Shown in pieces: positions 7,170 through 13,247 of a stretch of DNA of 14,031 nt; within the stretch, counting starts at the first letter, position 1, and each line of letters opens with the position of its first letter. Source of the stretch: Treponema sp. (GTDB lineage: Bacteria; Spirochaetota; Spirochaetia; Treponematales; Breznakiellaceae); contig JAISFT010000141.1 in NCBI GenBank assembly GCA_031263435.1, forward strand, positions 1-14,031. Reading direction: 5' to 3'. Under the pieces are notes generated by a model that did not search any database, was not told where the DNA came from, and saw nothing but the letters and a program-made list of their open reading frames with translations. Position numbers and translations under genes: made by a program.

Positions 7170-7776
7170 TAAGTTATTCCAAAAAAGAAATATTTCCCTG
7201 ACTCGTGTCCGGAATATCAGAAAGCCGCGCCGGATCTTAATTGTCTGTGAGGGGGCAAAGACGGAACCCGGCTATTTTAGGGAATTTCCCAATAATCCCG
7301 ATGTTTACGACAAGATAGATATTTATGGTACGGGTTATAATACCGTGTCCCTGGTGCGTGAGGCGATACGCATTAAGCACGAGGCGATTCAAAAGAAAGA
7401 ACCGTATATCGAGGCATGGTGCGTCTTTGATAAAGACGATTTTCCTGTGGATTCTTTTACAAACGCCATTGCTCTAGCGGAAGGAAATCAAATAAAGTGC
7501 GCCTATTCGATAGAAGCCTTCGAATTGTGGTATCTGCTCCATTTTAACTACTACGATGCGGCATTGTCCCGCGGGCAGTATCAGGAAAAACTTTCCGACT
7601 TGCTGAAGAAACCCTATGCTAAAAATGACAGCAAAATGTACAAAATACTGCAAAAACGTCAAAGCACTGCCCTGCAGAATGCTCAAAAACTTTTTGCCAG
7701 GCAGTGTGGTCTACCTGTAAGAGAACAGAATCCGGTTACCACGGTTTTCAGGCTTGTTGAACGGTTAATGGGGTAA
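7159..7776 (+). CDS. rloB: RloB/AbiLii-like Toprim-type protein
   Basis: A 205-residue protein of the RloB family, the usual partner of RloA-type ATPases and the second half of AbiL-type abortive-infection pairs. The visible motifs are: 'RRILIVCEGAKTEPGYF' (24-40), with the acidic residue E31 at the end of the first strand; 'CVFDKDDF' (88-95), whose D91 and D93 give a DxD metal site; and 'CAYSIEAFELWYLLHF' (114-129), the conserved family block. Together these form a Toprim-like catalytic centre, so the predicted action is metal-dependent nuclease activity switched on by the ATPase. The ATG at 7159 overlaps the end of the ATPase gene by 11 bases. An earlier in-frame ATG at 7066 would add 31 residues unlike the family and overlap by over 100 bases. 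G+C is low (about 43% in a line counted by hand), like the ATPase gene. The target nucleic acid is unknown. Confidence 0.85.
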   Translation: MGHDKLFQKRNISLTRVRNIRKPRRILIVCEGAKTEPGYFREFPNNPDVYDKIDIYGTGYNTVSLVREAIRIKHEAIQKKEPYIEAWCVFDKDDFPVDSFTNAIALAEGNQIKCAYSIEAFELWYLLHFNYYDAALSRGQYQEKLSDLLKKPYAKNDSKMYKILQKRQSTALQNAQKLFARQCGLPVREQNPVTTVFRLVERLMG

Positions 7777-7847
7777 AGTCCGCCGGCGGAGCCGGATATG
7801 GGGTTGGTGGAGAATCTTGCCACATGATCCATGTGGGGGGTAGCCGG

Positions 7848-7877
7848 AACCAAAAACCCTGGCGGGTTTTTGGTTTT
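7848..7877 (+). terminator. Candidate terminator of the rloA-rloB operon
   Basis: The arms AACCAAAAACCC (7848-7859) and GGGTTTTTGGTT (7864-7875) pair perfectly over 12 bases around a TGGC loop, and the stem runs into TT and then C (7876-7878). It lies about 70 bases after the rloB-like stop. The stem is A/T-rich in its middle and the trailing T run is short, so termination efficiency is uncertain. Confidence 0.45.
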
Positions 7878-7964
7878 CGGAGTTTGGGGCCCAGCCCCAA
7901 CCGCCATGACGGGGAGCACGCAGGGTTTTTGCGGCGGCCAGGGGGGGCCAGAGGAAAGGCGGGA

Positions 7965-7987
7965 GCTCCAGGGCCCGGCCCTGGAGC
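7965..7987. repeat. Perfect 11-base inverted repeat around a single base
   Basis: GCTCCAGGGCC and its exact complement GGCCCTGGAGC flank one central C. As DNA it could be a binding site for a dimeric protein or a cruciform; as RNA the one-base centre would force a loop of three or five bases. No T run follows. Confidence 0.6.
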
Positions 7988-8042
7988 CCGGCTACGGGCG
8001 GATTGGCCGTGGTAGCGGGCCCCCCCTTCTAAAACTGAAAAA

Positions 8043-8068
8043 GGTGCCGCCAGAATGGCGCAGGCACC
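8043..8068. repeat. Bulged hairpin with GGTGCC/GGCACC arms
   Basis: GGTGCC (8043-8048) pairs with GGCACC (8063-8068). Inside it GCCA (8049-8052) pairs with TGGC (8056-8059) around a GAA loop, with GCA bulged. The outer arms resemble the palindrome at 1772-1786. The ATG at 8055 lies inside this hairpin, which argues against its use as the start of the next gene. Confidence 0.5.
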
Positions 8069-8073
8069 AGACC

Positions 8074-8102
8074 TTGCGGTTTCCAACGAAAACGTTTATC
8101 AT
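8074..8102 (+). promoter_or_regulatory. Candidate promoter for the RsbRD_N-like gene
   Basis: TTGCGG (8074-8079, three of six consensus bases) and TATCAT (8097-8102, five of six) are 17 bases apart. The predicted transcription start is 8109, exactly the A of an in-frame ATG with no Shine-Dalgarno sequence. The -35 box is weak, so an activator may be needed or the call may be chance. Confidence 0.4.
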
Positions 8103-8108
8103 CTTCGT

Positions 8109-8624
8109 ATGATTGACGGGGTTCTTATTGACACTTTTAATCTTCAGTCCCGGCAGTTTGCGGTTCGTTGGACGGCTCTTATCCGTAAGAACCCCCAGCT
8201 TAAACGGTACAATGCCCTGGATGATGAGACTTTGATCGAATCGGACAGGCTCTTTTATCCGCTGCTGGCCCGGACCCTTTCCCGGGGTCTGGACCGTTCG
8301 GTTCTGGGGGGCTTTTTTGCCGATCTGGGCAAGAAGCGGATGAACGATGGTTTTCCCATTTCGGAGGTTATCTACGCGGTGAATCTGGCGCAGAAGGTGG
8401 TTATTGAATACATTATGACCGATTATGCCCCGGAGAACACCCTGCGGATGTACCAGTCCATGGGGATTATGACGGAAATTTCGGAATTTTTTCTTTTGGG
8501 TTGTTTTTACCTGACCAAAGGCTTCCTGGAAGCCACCTACACCCACATGAACAGCCAGGATAATGTCTCTAAAGACCTGTTGAACAAGTATTTTCGGGAC
8601 GATTTTTTCTTCAAAAAGGATTAA
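8109..8624 (+). CDS. RsbRD_N-like (RsbR N-terminal) sensor-domain protein
   Basis: A protein of about 171 residues, all helical in outline, resembling the RsbT co-antagonist RsbRD N-terminal domain (a globin-like, non-haem sensor fold). Supporting pattern: an early 'FAVRWTALIRKNPQLKRYNALDDETLIESDRLFYPLLARTL' (helix, 'W..lIr..p', then 'd.e.l.......ll..l'), followed by 'KKRMNDGFPISEVIYAVNLAQKVVIEYIM', the usual 'R...G.pi.evi.a..l.r..i'. There is no STAS or output domain, so this is a lone sensor or a remnant. An ATG at 8055 would add 18 residues, but it lies inside a hairpin and has no ribosome site. The ATG at 8109 sits exactly at a predicted transcription start and places the domain at the N-terminus. 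The gene lies 27 bases before the ATP synthase a gene, the place often held by atpI; a link to energy or stress sensing is inference. Confidence 0.68.
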   Translation: MIDGVLIDTFNLQSRQFAVRWTALIRKNPQLKRYNALDDETLIESDRLFYPLLARTLSRGLDRSVLGGFFADLGKKRMNDGFPISEVIYAVNLAQKVVIEYIMTDYAPENTLRMYQSMGIMTEISEFFLLGCFYLTKGFLEATYTHMNSQDNVSKDLLNKYFRDDFFFKKD

Positions 8625-8635
8625 TTTTGTCCCGA
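8594..8635 (+). promoter_or_regulatory. Possible stem enclosing the end of the sensor gene and touching the atpB ribosome site
   Basis: TCGGGAC (8594-8600) is complementary to GTCCCGA (8629-8635), and inside it TTTTT (8604-8608) can pair with AAAAA (8613-8617). The right arm touches the start of the atpB ribosome-binding sequence GAGGGGTGAT (8634-8643). Folding could lower translation of atpB when the upstream gene is not being translated. The loop is long, so stability is doubtful. Confidence 0.3.
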
Positions 8636-8651
8636 GGGGTGATAAAAAACC

Positions 8652-9410
8652 GTGGATATCAAAAACTCACTGGAAGAATTTAAGGTTATTTTTTCCATTC
8701 CCCTGCCCGGGGGTTTGTCCTTTACGTTTCTTGGCCAAACCGTCAGTTCCATTGATATTAACGAGACGATTCTTGTCTCCTGGGTGGTAATGGCCATCCT
8801 GATCCTGGCCGCCCTGCTCCTTACCCGCCGCCTGCGGGAGGTGCCCCGGGGCCCCCAGGTGTTCCTGGAATGGGCTGTCGGCTTTCTGAACGACTTTTCC
8901 CGGGAGCATTTTGGCAAGCGGGCCCAGGTGTACGGCCCCTATATTGGGACCGTGTTTTTGTTCCTGCTCCTGGCCAATACCATTCCCGTCATTTCCCCCC
9001 TGTCCATCAGTATTTTGGACCTGGAACCCCCGTTTGTCATCAAGCCCCCCACCCGGGATATCAACCTGACCGCGGCCTTTGCCCTGGTTTCTATCCTGCT
9101 GGTCCTTTTTGGGGGCCTGCGGGCCCGGGGCATCAAGGGCTGGGCGAAGAACCTGTGCCACCCGGTGCCCATGATGCTCCCGTTTAACCTGCTGGAGTAT
9201 ATAATCCGCCCGGTGTCCCTGTGCCTCCGGCTCTTTGGGAACATCCTGGGGGGCTATATCATTATGCTTTTGGTGGAGCTTGCCCTGCCGGTCCCGGTGC
9301 TGGTCCCGGTGGCCCTGTCCCTCTACTTTGATTTCTTCGACGGCCTTATCCAGGCGGTGGTCTTTTGCTTTTTGACCACGCTGTTTGTGGGAGAAGCGGT
9401 GGAGGCCTAG
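8652..9410 (+). CDS. atpB: F-type ATP synthase subunit a
   Basis: A 252-residue membrane stator subunit that forms the two ion half-channels against the c ring. Hydrophobic helices are visible at about residues 38-57, 98-117, 138-155, 174-186 (partly buried), 196-222 and 230-248. The essential arginine is R193 in 'SLCLRLFGNILGG' (189-201), matching E. coli R210. N197 and the 'PPTRDINLT' block (132-140) are also conserved, and Q234 in 'GLIQA' matches the E. coli Gln252 position. The start is GTG at 8652, with GAGGGGTGAT (8634-8643) as ribosome-binding site. It is the first structural gene of the operon. The C-terminus is short and ends soon after the last helix, with the stop lying inside the palindrome AGGCCTAGGCCT (9403-9414). 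Confidence 0.95.
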   Translation: MDIKNSLEEFKVIFSIPLPGGLSFTFLGQTVSSIDINETILVSWVVMAILILAALLLTRRLREVPRGPQVFLEWAVGFLNDFSREHFGKRAQVYGPYIGTVFLFLLLANTIPVISPLSISILDLEPPFVIKPPTRDINLTAAFALVSILLVLFGGLRARGIKGWAKNLCHPVPMMLPFNLLEYIIRPVSLCLRLFGNILGGYIIMLLVELALPVPVLVPVALSLYFDFFDGLIQAVVFCFLTTLFVGEAVEA

Positions 9411-9503
9411 GCCTGCAGTCCGGCACGGGCCGGAATGAGATGTGTTCCGCGGTATCCGGGAAAGGCCCGCGGTTGTTATAATTGTTTTGTCAAGGAGAAT
9501 TTT
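9411..9503 (+). promoter_or_regulatory. Leader of the c-subunit gene with hairpins and an extended -10 promoter
   Basis: The 93-base gap before atpE is the longest non-coding break inside the ATP synthase operon. It begins within AGGCCTAGGCCT (9403-9414). It then holds a hairpin TCCGGC-ACGG-GCCGGA (9419-9434), paired CCGCGG blocks (9447-9452 and 9467-9472) and an extended -10 element, TG-T-TATAAT (9474-9482), with no good -35 box. A transcript from it would start near 9489 and include the ribosome site CAAGGAG. An extra promoter here would help supply the many copies of subunit c needed per complex; the hairpins may protect or process the message. Confidence 0.5.
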
Positions 9504-9731
9504 ATGACTAATCTTCTGTTTCTTATCGGTGCGGGTATTGCCGTAGTTACCGGTATTGGGGCCGGCATCGGTATTGGTATTGCCACTTCCGGCGCTTCCC
9601 AGGCTATCAGCCGGCAGCCGGAGGCTTCCGGAAAGATCATGACTGTCTTTTTTCTGGGCATTGCCCTGGCGGAGGCTACCGCCATCTACGGTTTTGTGAT
9701 TGCCATTCTGATCTTCACCAAGGCCGCATAG
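9504..9731 (+). CDS. atpE: F-type ATP synthase subunit c
   Basis: A 75-residue helical hairpin, the ion-carrying rotor subunit. Helix 1 contains the glycine-rich motif GIGAGIGIG (17-25), the polar loop is 'SRQPEA' (36-41), and helix 2 carries the ion-binding carboxylate E57 in 'FLGIALAEATAIYG'. Compared with the Na+-binding ring of Ilyobacter (Gln32, Val63, Glu65, Ser66), the Gln position is I24 and the Ser position is A58. The sodium shell is therefore incomplete and proton coupling is predicted. The ATG at 9504 follows a good ribosome site CAAGGAG (9490-9496); upstream in-frame codons do not belong to the protein. The gene has its own probable promoter and is 9 bases from atpF. Confidence 0.94.
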   Translation: MTNLLFLIGAGIAVVTGIGAGIGIGIATSGASQAISRQPEASGKIMTVFFLGIALAEATAIYGFVIAILIFTKAA

Positions 9732-9740
9732 GGGCAGGCC

Positions 9741-10235
9741 ATGTTAATTCCTTCCATTGCCACGTTCCTCGTAACCCTGATCAATATTGCCATCCTCTTC
9801 GTGATTCTTCGGGCGCTGTTGTTTAAGCCGGTTACCAAATTCATGGCGGATCGGAGCAGGAAGATCGAGGAGAGTCTCGCCGGCGCGGAGAGCGAAAAGG
9901 TCCAGGCCCGGCAGCTCCTTGAGCAGTACCAGACCCAGTTGAAAAGTGCCGACGAGGAAGCGGAGGCGATTCTAAAGAGCGCCCGGGAAAACGCCGGGCA
10001 GGAAGCGGAGCGGATCGTCGCGGAGGGAAAGGCCCGGGCGGAGAATCTGATCGCCGCGGCCCGGACCCGGATCGATTCCGAGCAGCAGGCGGCCCTGGCC
10101 CTGTTTAAGACCGAAGCCGCTGCCCTGGTACTTGCCGCCGCGGGGCGGCTCCTGATGCGGGATCTGAGCCAGGAGGATGACCGCCGCCTGGCCGCCAGTC
10201 TGCTTAAGGAACTATCCACCGGCACAGGGGCCTAG
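9741..10235 (+). CDS. atpF: F-type ATP synthase subunit b
   Basis: A 164-residue peripheral-stalk subunit. A single N-terminal membrane helix (about residues 5-28, 'IATFLVTLINIAILFVIL') is followed by 'KPVTKFMADRSRKIEESL', the typical start of the b stalk. A long charged helix rich in Ala, Glu, Gln and Arg then runs from about residue 33 to 135 and should form the right-handed coiled coil of the b dimer. The C-terminal 30 residues ('LLMRDLSQEDDRRLAASLLKEL') bind the delta subunit. Length is normal for bacterial b (about 156-170). Only one b gene is present, so the stalk is probably a homodimer. It starts 9 bases after atpE and ends 3 bases before the delta gene. Confidence 0.93.
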   Translation: MLIPSIATFLVTLINIAILFVILRALLFKPVTKFMADRSRKIEESLAGAESEKVQARQLLEQYQTQLKSADEEAEAILKSARENAGQEAERIVAEGKARAENLIAAARTRIDSEQQAALALFKTEAAALVLAAAGRLLMRDLSQEDDRRLAASLLKELSTGTGA

Positions 10236-10238
10236 GGG

Positions 10239-10841
10239 ATGTTTGTTCCGCAATGCTGGGCCCGGGGCTTTATCAGCGCCGCGGGGGACGCCGCGCCGGC
10301 TGCCCTGGCTTTGGTTAAGGTTCTGGCCCCGGTCATCCTTTCCGCCCCGGGACAGGTATCGGGCACCGCGGCGGCACGGGGTCTGGAGCCGCTGATCCGC
10401 GGGGCCCTTGCCGCCGCGGCGCCCTCCGGCGCCCCGGGGTCCGATGCTCCGGCCGCTTCTTCTGTTGAGCCGGCCCTGGGCCTCATACTGCTGCTGGTAA
10501 AAAAGCAGTTGTTTAAGCACATCGAAAAAATCATAGAGGCCGTGGAGCAGGAACTTGACGCCCGGCAGGGTGTCCTGCGGGTACGGCTGGAGTCCGCCCG
10601 GACGGCAGAGGGTGATTTTTTGGAAGAACTCAGGCTGGGACTCATGAAAAAAACCGGCGCCGCGGAGGTCAGGCTGGATACTGCGGTAAATCCGGACTTG
10701 CTTGCGGGGTACCGCCTGTGGATCGGCAGCCAGACAATCGAAGCAAGCCTGCGGCTCCACCTGCGGCAACTGGGGGCGGAACTCGCAGAAATGCATACGA
10801 AAACTTATAGTGAAGATAGCGCAACCCACGGAGGTTTTTGA
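10239..10841 (+). CDS. atpH: F-type ATP synthase subunit delta (divergent)
   Basis: A 200-residue delta subunit, which links the top of F1 to the b stalk. Position between b and alpha is diagnostic, and the C-terminal region fits the family: 'VRLDTAVNPDLLAGYRLWIGSQTIEASLRLHLRQL' (144-178) matches the usual 'v.p.l.GG..v.ig..viD.Svr..L..L' block. The N-terminal domain is unusual. The family's opening 'YA.ALf..A' survives only as 'WARGFISAAG', and residues 55-77 are a stretch of Ala, Pro, Ser and Gly that looks like a flexible insert. It is 15-20 residues longer than typical. The ATG at 10239 is 3 bases after atpF, and the TGA stop overlaps the atpA start (TGATG), so translation of delta and alpha is coupled. 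Confidence 0.88.
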   Translation: MFVPQCWARGFISAAGDAAPAALALVKVLAPVILSAPGQVSGTAAARGLEPLIRGALAAAAPSGAPGSDAPAASSVEPALGLILLLVKKQLFKHIEKIIEAVEQELDARQGVLRVRLESARTAEGDFLEELRLGLMKKTGAAEVRLDTAVNPDLLAGYRLWIGSQTIEASLRLHLRQLGAELAEMHTKTYSEDSATHGGF

Positions 10842-12343
10842 TGGCCGATTATGGAAACCTGGCCAGGGTTTTACAGGAACAAATTAAACACTGGGAGGGA
10901 AAGTCCTCCTCTGATTCTACTGGTTTTGTGGTCCAGGTGGGGGATTCTGTGGCCACCGTCTACGGCCTCGACAGGGCGGTATACGGGGAACTGGTAGATT
11001 TTTCCTCCGGGGCCACGGGGGTAGTCCTTAATCTTGAAGAAGAAGGGGTTGGCTGCGTCCTCCTTTCCGGAGAGTCCCTGGTAAGAGAGGGGGAGGAGGC
11101 CCGGGGTACCGGCAAGGTAGTGTCGGTTCCGGGGAGCGACGCCCTGCTGGGCCGGGTGGTAAACCCCCTGGGGGAGCCGGTGGACGGCAGGGGGCCCATT
11201 GCTGCGGAGGAATACCTTCCTGTGGAAAGCCCCGCGGCCCCGGTAATCGACCGGGGGACCGTGGACGAGCCCCTGCAGACCGGCGCCCTTTCGGTGGACG
11301 CCATGATACCCATCGGCCGGGGTCAGCGGGAACTTATCATCGGGGACCGGCAGACCGGCAAGACCGCCCTGGCCATCGACACGATCATCAACCAGAAGGG
11401 CAAGGGCGTGTACTGTGTGTACTGCGCCATCGGGCAAAAGTCCTCCGCCGTGGCGGCCATCATCAAGAACTTAGAAAGATTCGGGGCCATGGATTACAGC
11501 TTTGTGGTGTTGGCCTCCGCATCGGACTCCGCGGCCCTGCAGTACCTGGCCCCCTATTCCGCGGTGGCTATGGCGGAACATTTTATGAAGGCAGGGAAGG
11601 ATGTGCTGGTGATCTACGATGACCTTTCAAAACACGCCGTGGCTTACCGGACCATATCCCTGCTCCTCCGCCGGCCCCCGGGACGGGAAGCCTTTCCCGG
11701 GGATGTGTTTTACCTCCATTCCCGGCTTCTGGAGCGGTCCGCCAAACTTTCCGATGCCCGGGGCGGGGGTTCCATCACCGCCATGCCTATTGTGGAGACC
11801 CAGGCGGGGGATATTTCTTCCTACATTCCCACCAATGTCATTTCCATAACCGATGGTCAGATCTTTCTGGACTCGGAACTCTTTAACTCCGGCTTCAGGC
11901 CCGCCGTCGATGTGGGCCTTTCCGTCAGCCGGGTAGGGGGCTCCGCCCAGTCCAGGGCCATTCGCAAGATCTCCGGCCGCCTGCGCCTGGACCTGGCCCA
12001 GTACCGGGAGATGGCCGCCTTTGCCCAGTTCGGCAGCGATCTGGACAAGGCTACCCAGGACAAACTGGCCCAGGGAGTCCGGCTGATGGAGGTCCTTAAA
12101 CAAGCCCAGTTTAGGCCCTATGCCATGGAAGAGCAGACCGTCATTCTCTTTACCGCGGTCAACGGCTATCTCATGGATGTGGCGGTGGACCTGGTTGGGG
12201 ACTTTGTCCGGGGCCTGTTGGACTACATCAGGGCCCATAACCGGGGTCTTCTGGACGACATTGCCCGTACCGGGGCCACCACGCCGGAGCAGGAGGGGGA
12301 ACTGCGCGGTGCGGTGGATGCTTACAAACAGGTAAAGCGGTAG
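10841..12343 (+). CDS. atpA: F-type ATP synthase subunit alpha
   Basis: A 500-residue non-catalytic nucleotide-binding subunit of F1. It has the N-terminal beta-barrel ('GFVVQVGDSVATVYGLDRAVYGELVDF'), Walker A GDRQTGKT (168-175), a Walker B region ending 'VLVIYDDLSKHAVAYR', and the arginine finger R364 in 'GLSVSRVGGSAQ', which reaches into the catalytic site of beta. The C-terminal helical domain is complete. Length is normal. The ATG at 10841 shares a base with the delta stop; GGAGG at 10830-10834 is the ribosome site. A TTG one codon earlier (10838) is less likely. The gamma gene begins 8 bases after the stop. Confidence 0.97.
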   Translation: MADYGNLARVLQEQIKHWEGKSSSDSTGFVVQVGDSVATVYGLDRAVYGELVDFSSGATGVVLNLEEEGVGCVLLSGESLVREGEEARGTGKVVSVPGSDALLGRVVNPLGEPVDGRGPIAAEEYLPVESPAAPVIDRGTVDEPLQTGALSVDAMIPIGRGQRELIIGDRQTGKTALAIDTIINQKGKGVYCVYCAIGQKSSAVAAIIKNLERFGAMDYSFVVLASASDSAALQYLAPYSAVAMAEHFMKAGKDVLVIYDDLSKHAVAYRTISLLLRRPPGREAFPGDVFYLHSRLLERSAKLSDARGGGSITAMPIVETQAGDISSYIPTNVISITDGQIFLDSELFNSGFRPAVDVGLSVSRVGGSAQSRAIRKISGRLRLDLAQYREMAAFAQFGSDLDKATQDKLAQGVRLMEVLKQAQFRPYAMEEQTVILFTAVNGYLMDVAVDLVGDFVRGLLDYIRAHNRGLLDDIARTGATTPEQEGELRGAVDAYKQVKR

Positions 12344-12351
12344 GTCCGTCA

Positions 12352-13236
12352 ATGGCAAATTTACGGGATGTCCGCCTGCGGATGCGGGCCATAACCCAGA
12401 CCCTCCAGGTAACCAAGGCGATGAACCTTATCTCCACCGCCAAACTGCGGAAGGGCCGCCGGCTTCTGGAAGATACGGAGCCCTACTTTACCCGGATACA
12501 GAAATCCATGTTCGATATCCTGTCCGGCGCGGGGAATGTGCAGAGCGGTTTTATACGGACCCGGGAAAAGAACAGCAACTACCATACCGCCATCGTTGTA
12601 ATCACCAGTGACAAGGGCCTGGCAGGGGGCTACAACGCCAATGTGTGCCGCCATGCGATGGAACTCTGCAAAAAAGTTACCAACCCCATCCTGGTTTTAA
12701 GCGGCGTTATCGGGCAGCGTTACTTTGCCCGTACCCCGTACCTGGTGCTGGAAAATTTTTCCTTCCGGTCCCAGATGCCCACCGTGGAGAACGCCAACGA
12801 AATCGCCGGCTATCTTATCTCCCAGTTTGAATGGGGAATGTTTAACGAAGTCCATGTGGTCTACACCCACATGTACAGTACCATCAAACTGCTCCCCCGG
12901 GGACAGCAGATTCTCCCTCTGGATCTGAGCCGGATGCAGGAGGAACTTTCCCGGGCGGAGGGGCAAAAACGGGTGGAACTGCAGTTTGAATTCCTCCCCT
13001 CCCCGGACGAGGTTTTTAACGCCCTGGTGCCCCTCTATATCCGGGGTATCATATACGGTTCCCTGGTCGAAGCCTATGTAAGCGAACAAAGCGCCCGCAT
13101 GGCCGCCATGGACGAGGCCAGCAAGAGTGCGGAGGAGATGCTTGCCACCTTGCAGCTTAGTTACAACCGTGCCCGTCAGGCGGGAATCACCCAGGAGATG
13201 ACGGAGATCGTTTCAGGTTCCGCGGCCCAGCAGTAG
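12352..13236 (+). CDS. atpG: F-type ATP synthase subunit gamma
   Basis: A 294-residue central-shaft subunit. The N-terminal helix 'MANLRDVRLRMRAITQTLQVTKAMNLISTAKL' and the C-terminal helix 'EQSARMAAMDEASKSAEEMLATLQLSYNRARQAGITQEMTEIVSG' are the two strands of the antiparallel coiled coil that turns inside the alpha3beta3 ring. The globular middle includes the conserved 'ITSDKGLAGGYN' (about 83-94). There is no redox-regulatory cysteine insert of the chloroplast type. Length is normal. It starts 8 bases after atpA. Confidence 0.96.
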   Translation: MANLRDVRLRMRAITQTLQVTKAMNLISTAKLRKGRRLLEDTEPYFTRIQKSMFDILSGAGNVQSGFIRTREKNSNYHTAIVVITSDKGLAGGYNANVCRHAMELCKKVTNPILVLSGVIGQRYFARTPYLVLENFSFRSQMPTVENANEIAGYLISQFEWGMFNEVHVVYTHMYSTIKLLPRGQQILPLDLSRMQEELSRAEGQKRVELQFEFLPSPDEVFNALVPLYIRGIIYGSLVEAYVSEQSARMAAMDEASKSAEEMLATLQLSYNRARQAGITQEMTEIVSGSAAQQ

Positions 13237-13247
13237 GCAGGCCGGGG

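Larger units (their letters stand above)
7777..8108. other. Palindrome-dense intergenic region after the rloB-like gene
   Basis: This 332-base stretch carries no convincing gene. It holds six separate inverted repeats: TCCGCCGGCGGA (7779-7790); CCACATG-ATC-CATGTGG (7820-7836); a 12-base-pair stem at 7848-7875; TTGGGGC-CCA-GCCCCAA (7884-7900); GCTCCAGGGCC-C-GGCCCTGGAGC (7965-7987); and a bulged hairpin with GGTGCC/GGCACC arms (8043-8068). The arms differ from one to the next, so this is not a CRISPR array. G-rich and C-rich tracts follow one another. It may be a mosaic of dispersed intergenic repeats, a structured RNA or a junction of an inserted element. The right end contains the candidate promoter at 8074-8102. 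Confidence 0.65.

Noticed and set aside
7779..8068. CRISPR array
   Set aside because: There are several palindromes but no repeated unit with regular spacers.
5907..8068. Retron (reverse transcriptase with structured RNA)
   Set aside because: An ATPase effector and a structured spacer are present, but there is no reverse transcriptase gene in the window.
7748..8086. Open frames of about 60-110 codons on both strands in the palindrome-rich spacer
   Set aside because: Their products are Gly/Pro/Arg-rich, overlap each other in several frames and follow the repeats; none has a ribosome site.
8055..8108. Earlier ATG for the RsbRD_N-like gene
   Set aside because: It lies inside a hairpin, has no ribosome site and the added residues are not needed by the domain. 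It is not fully excluded.
11627..12358. A 243-codon minus-strand open frame opposite atpA
   Set aside because: The atpA product is complete and conserved across this stretch; the reverse product is low-complexity and unlike any family.
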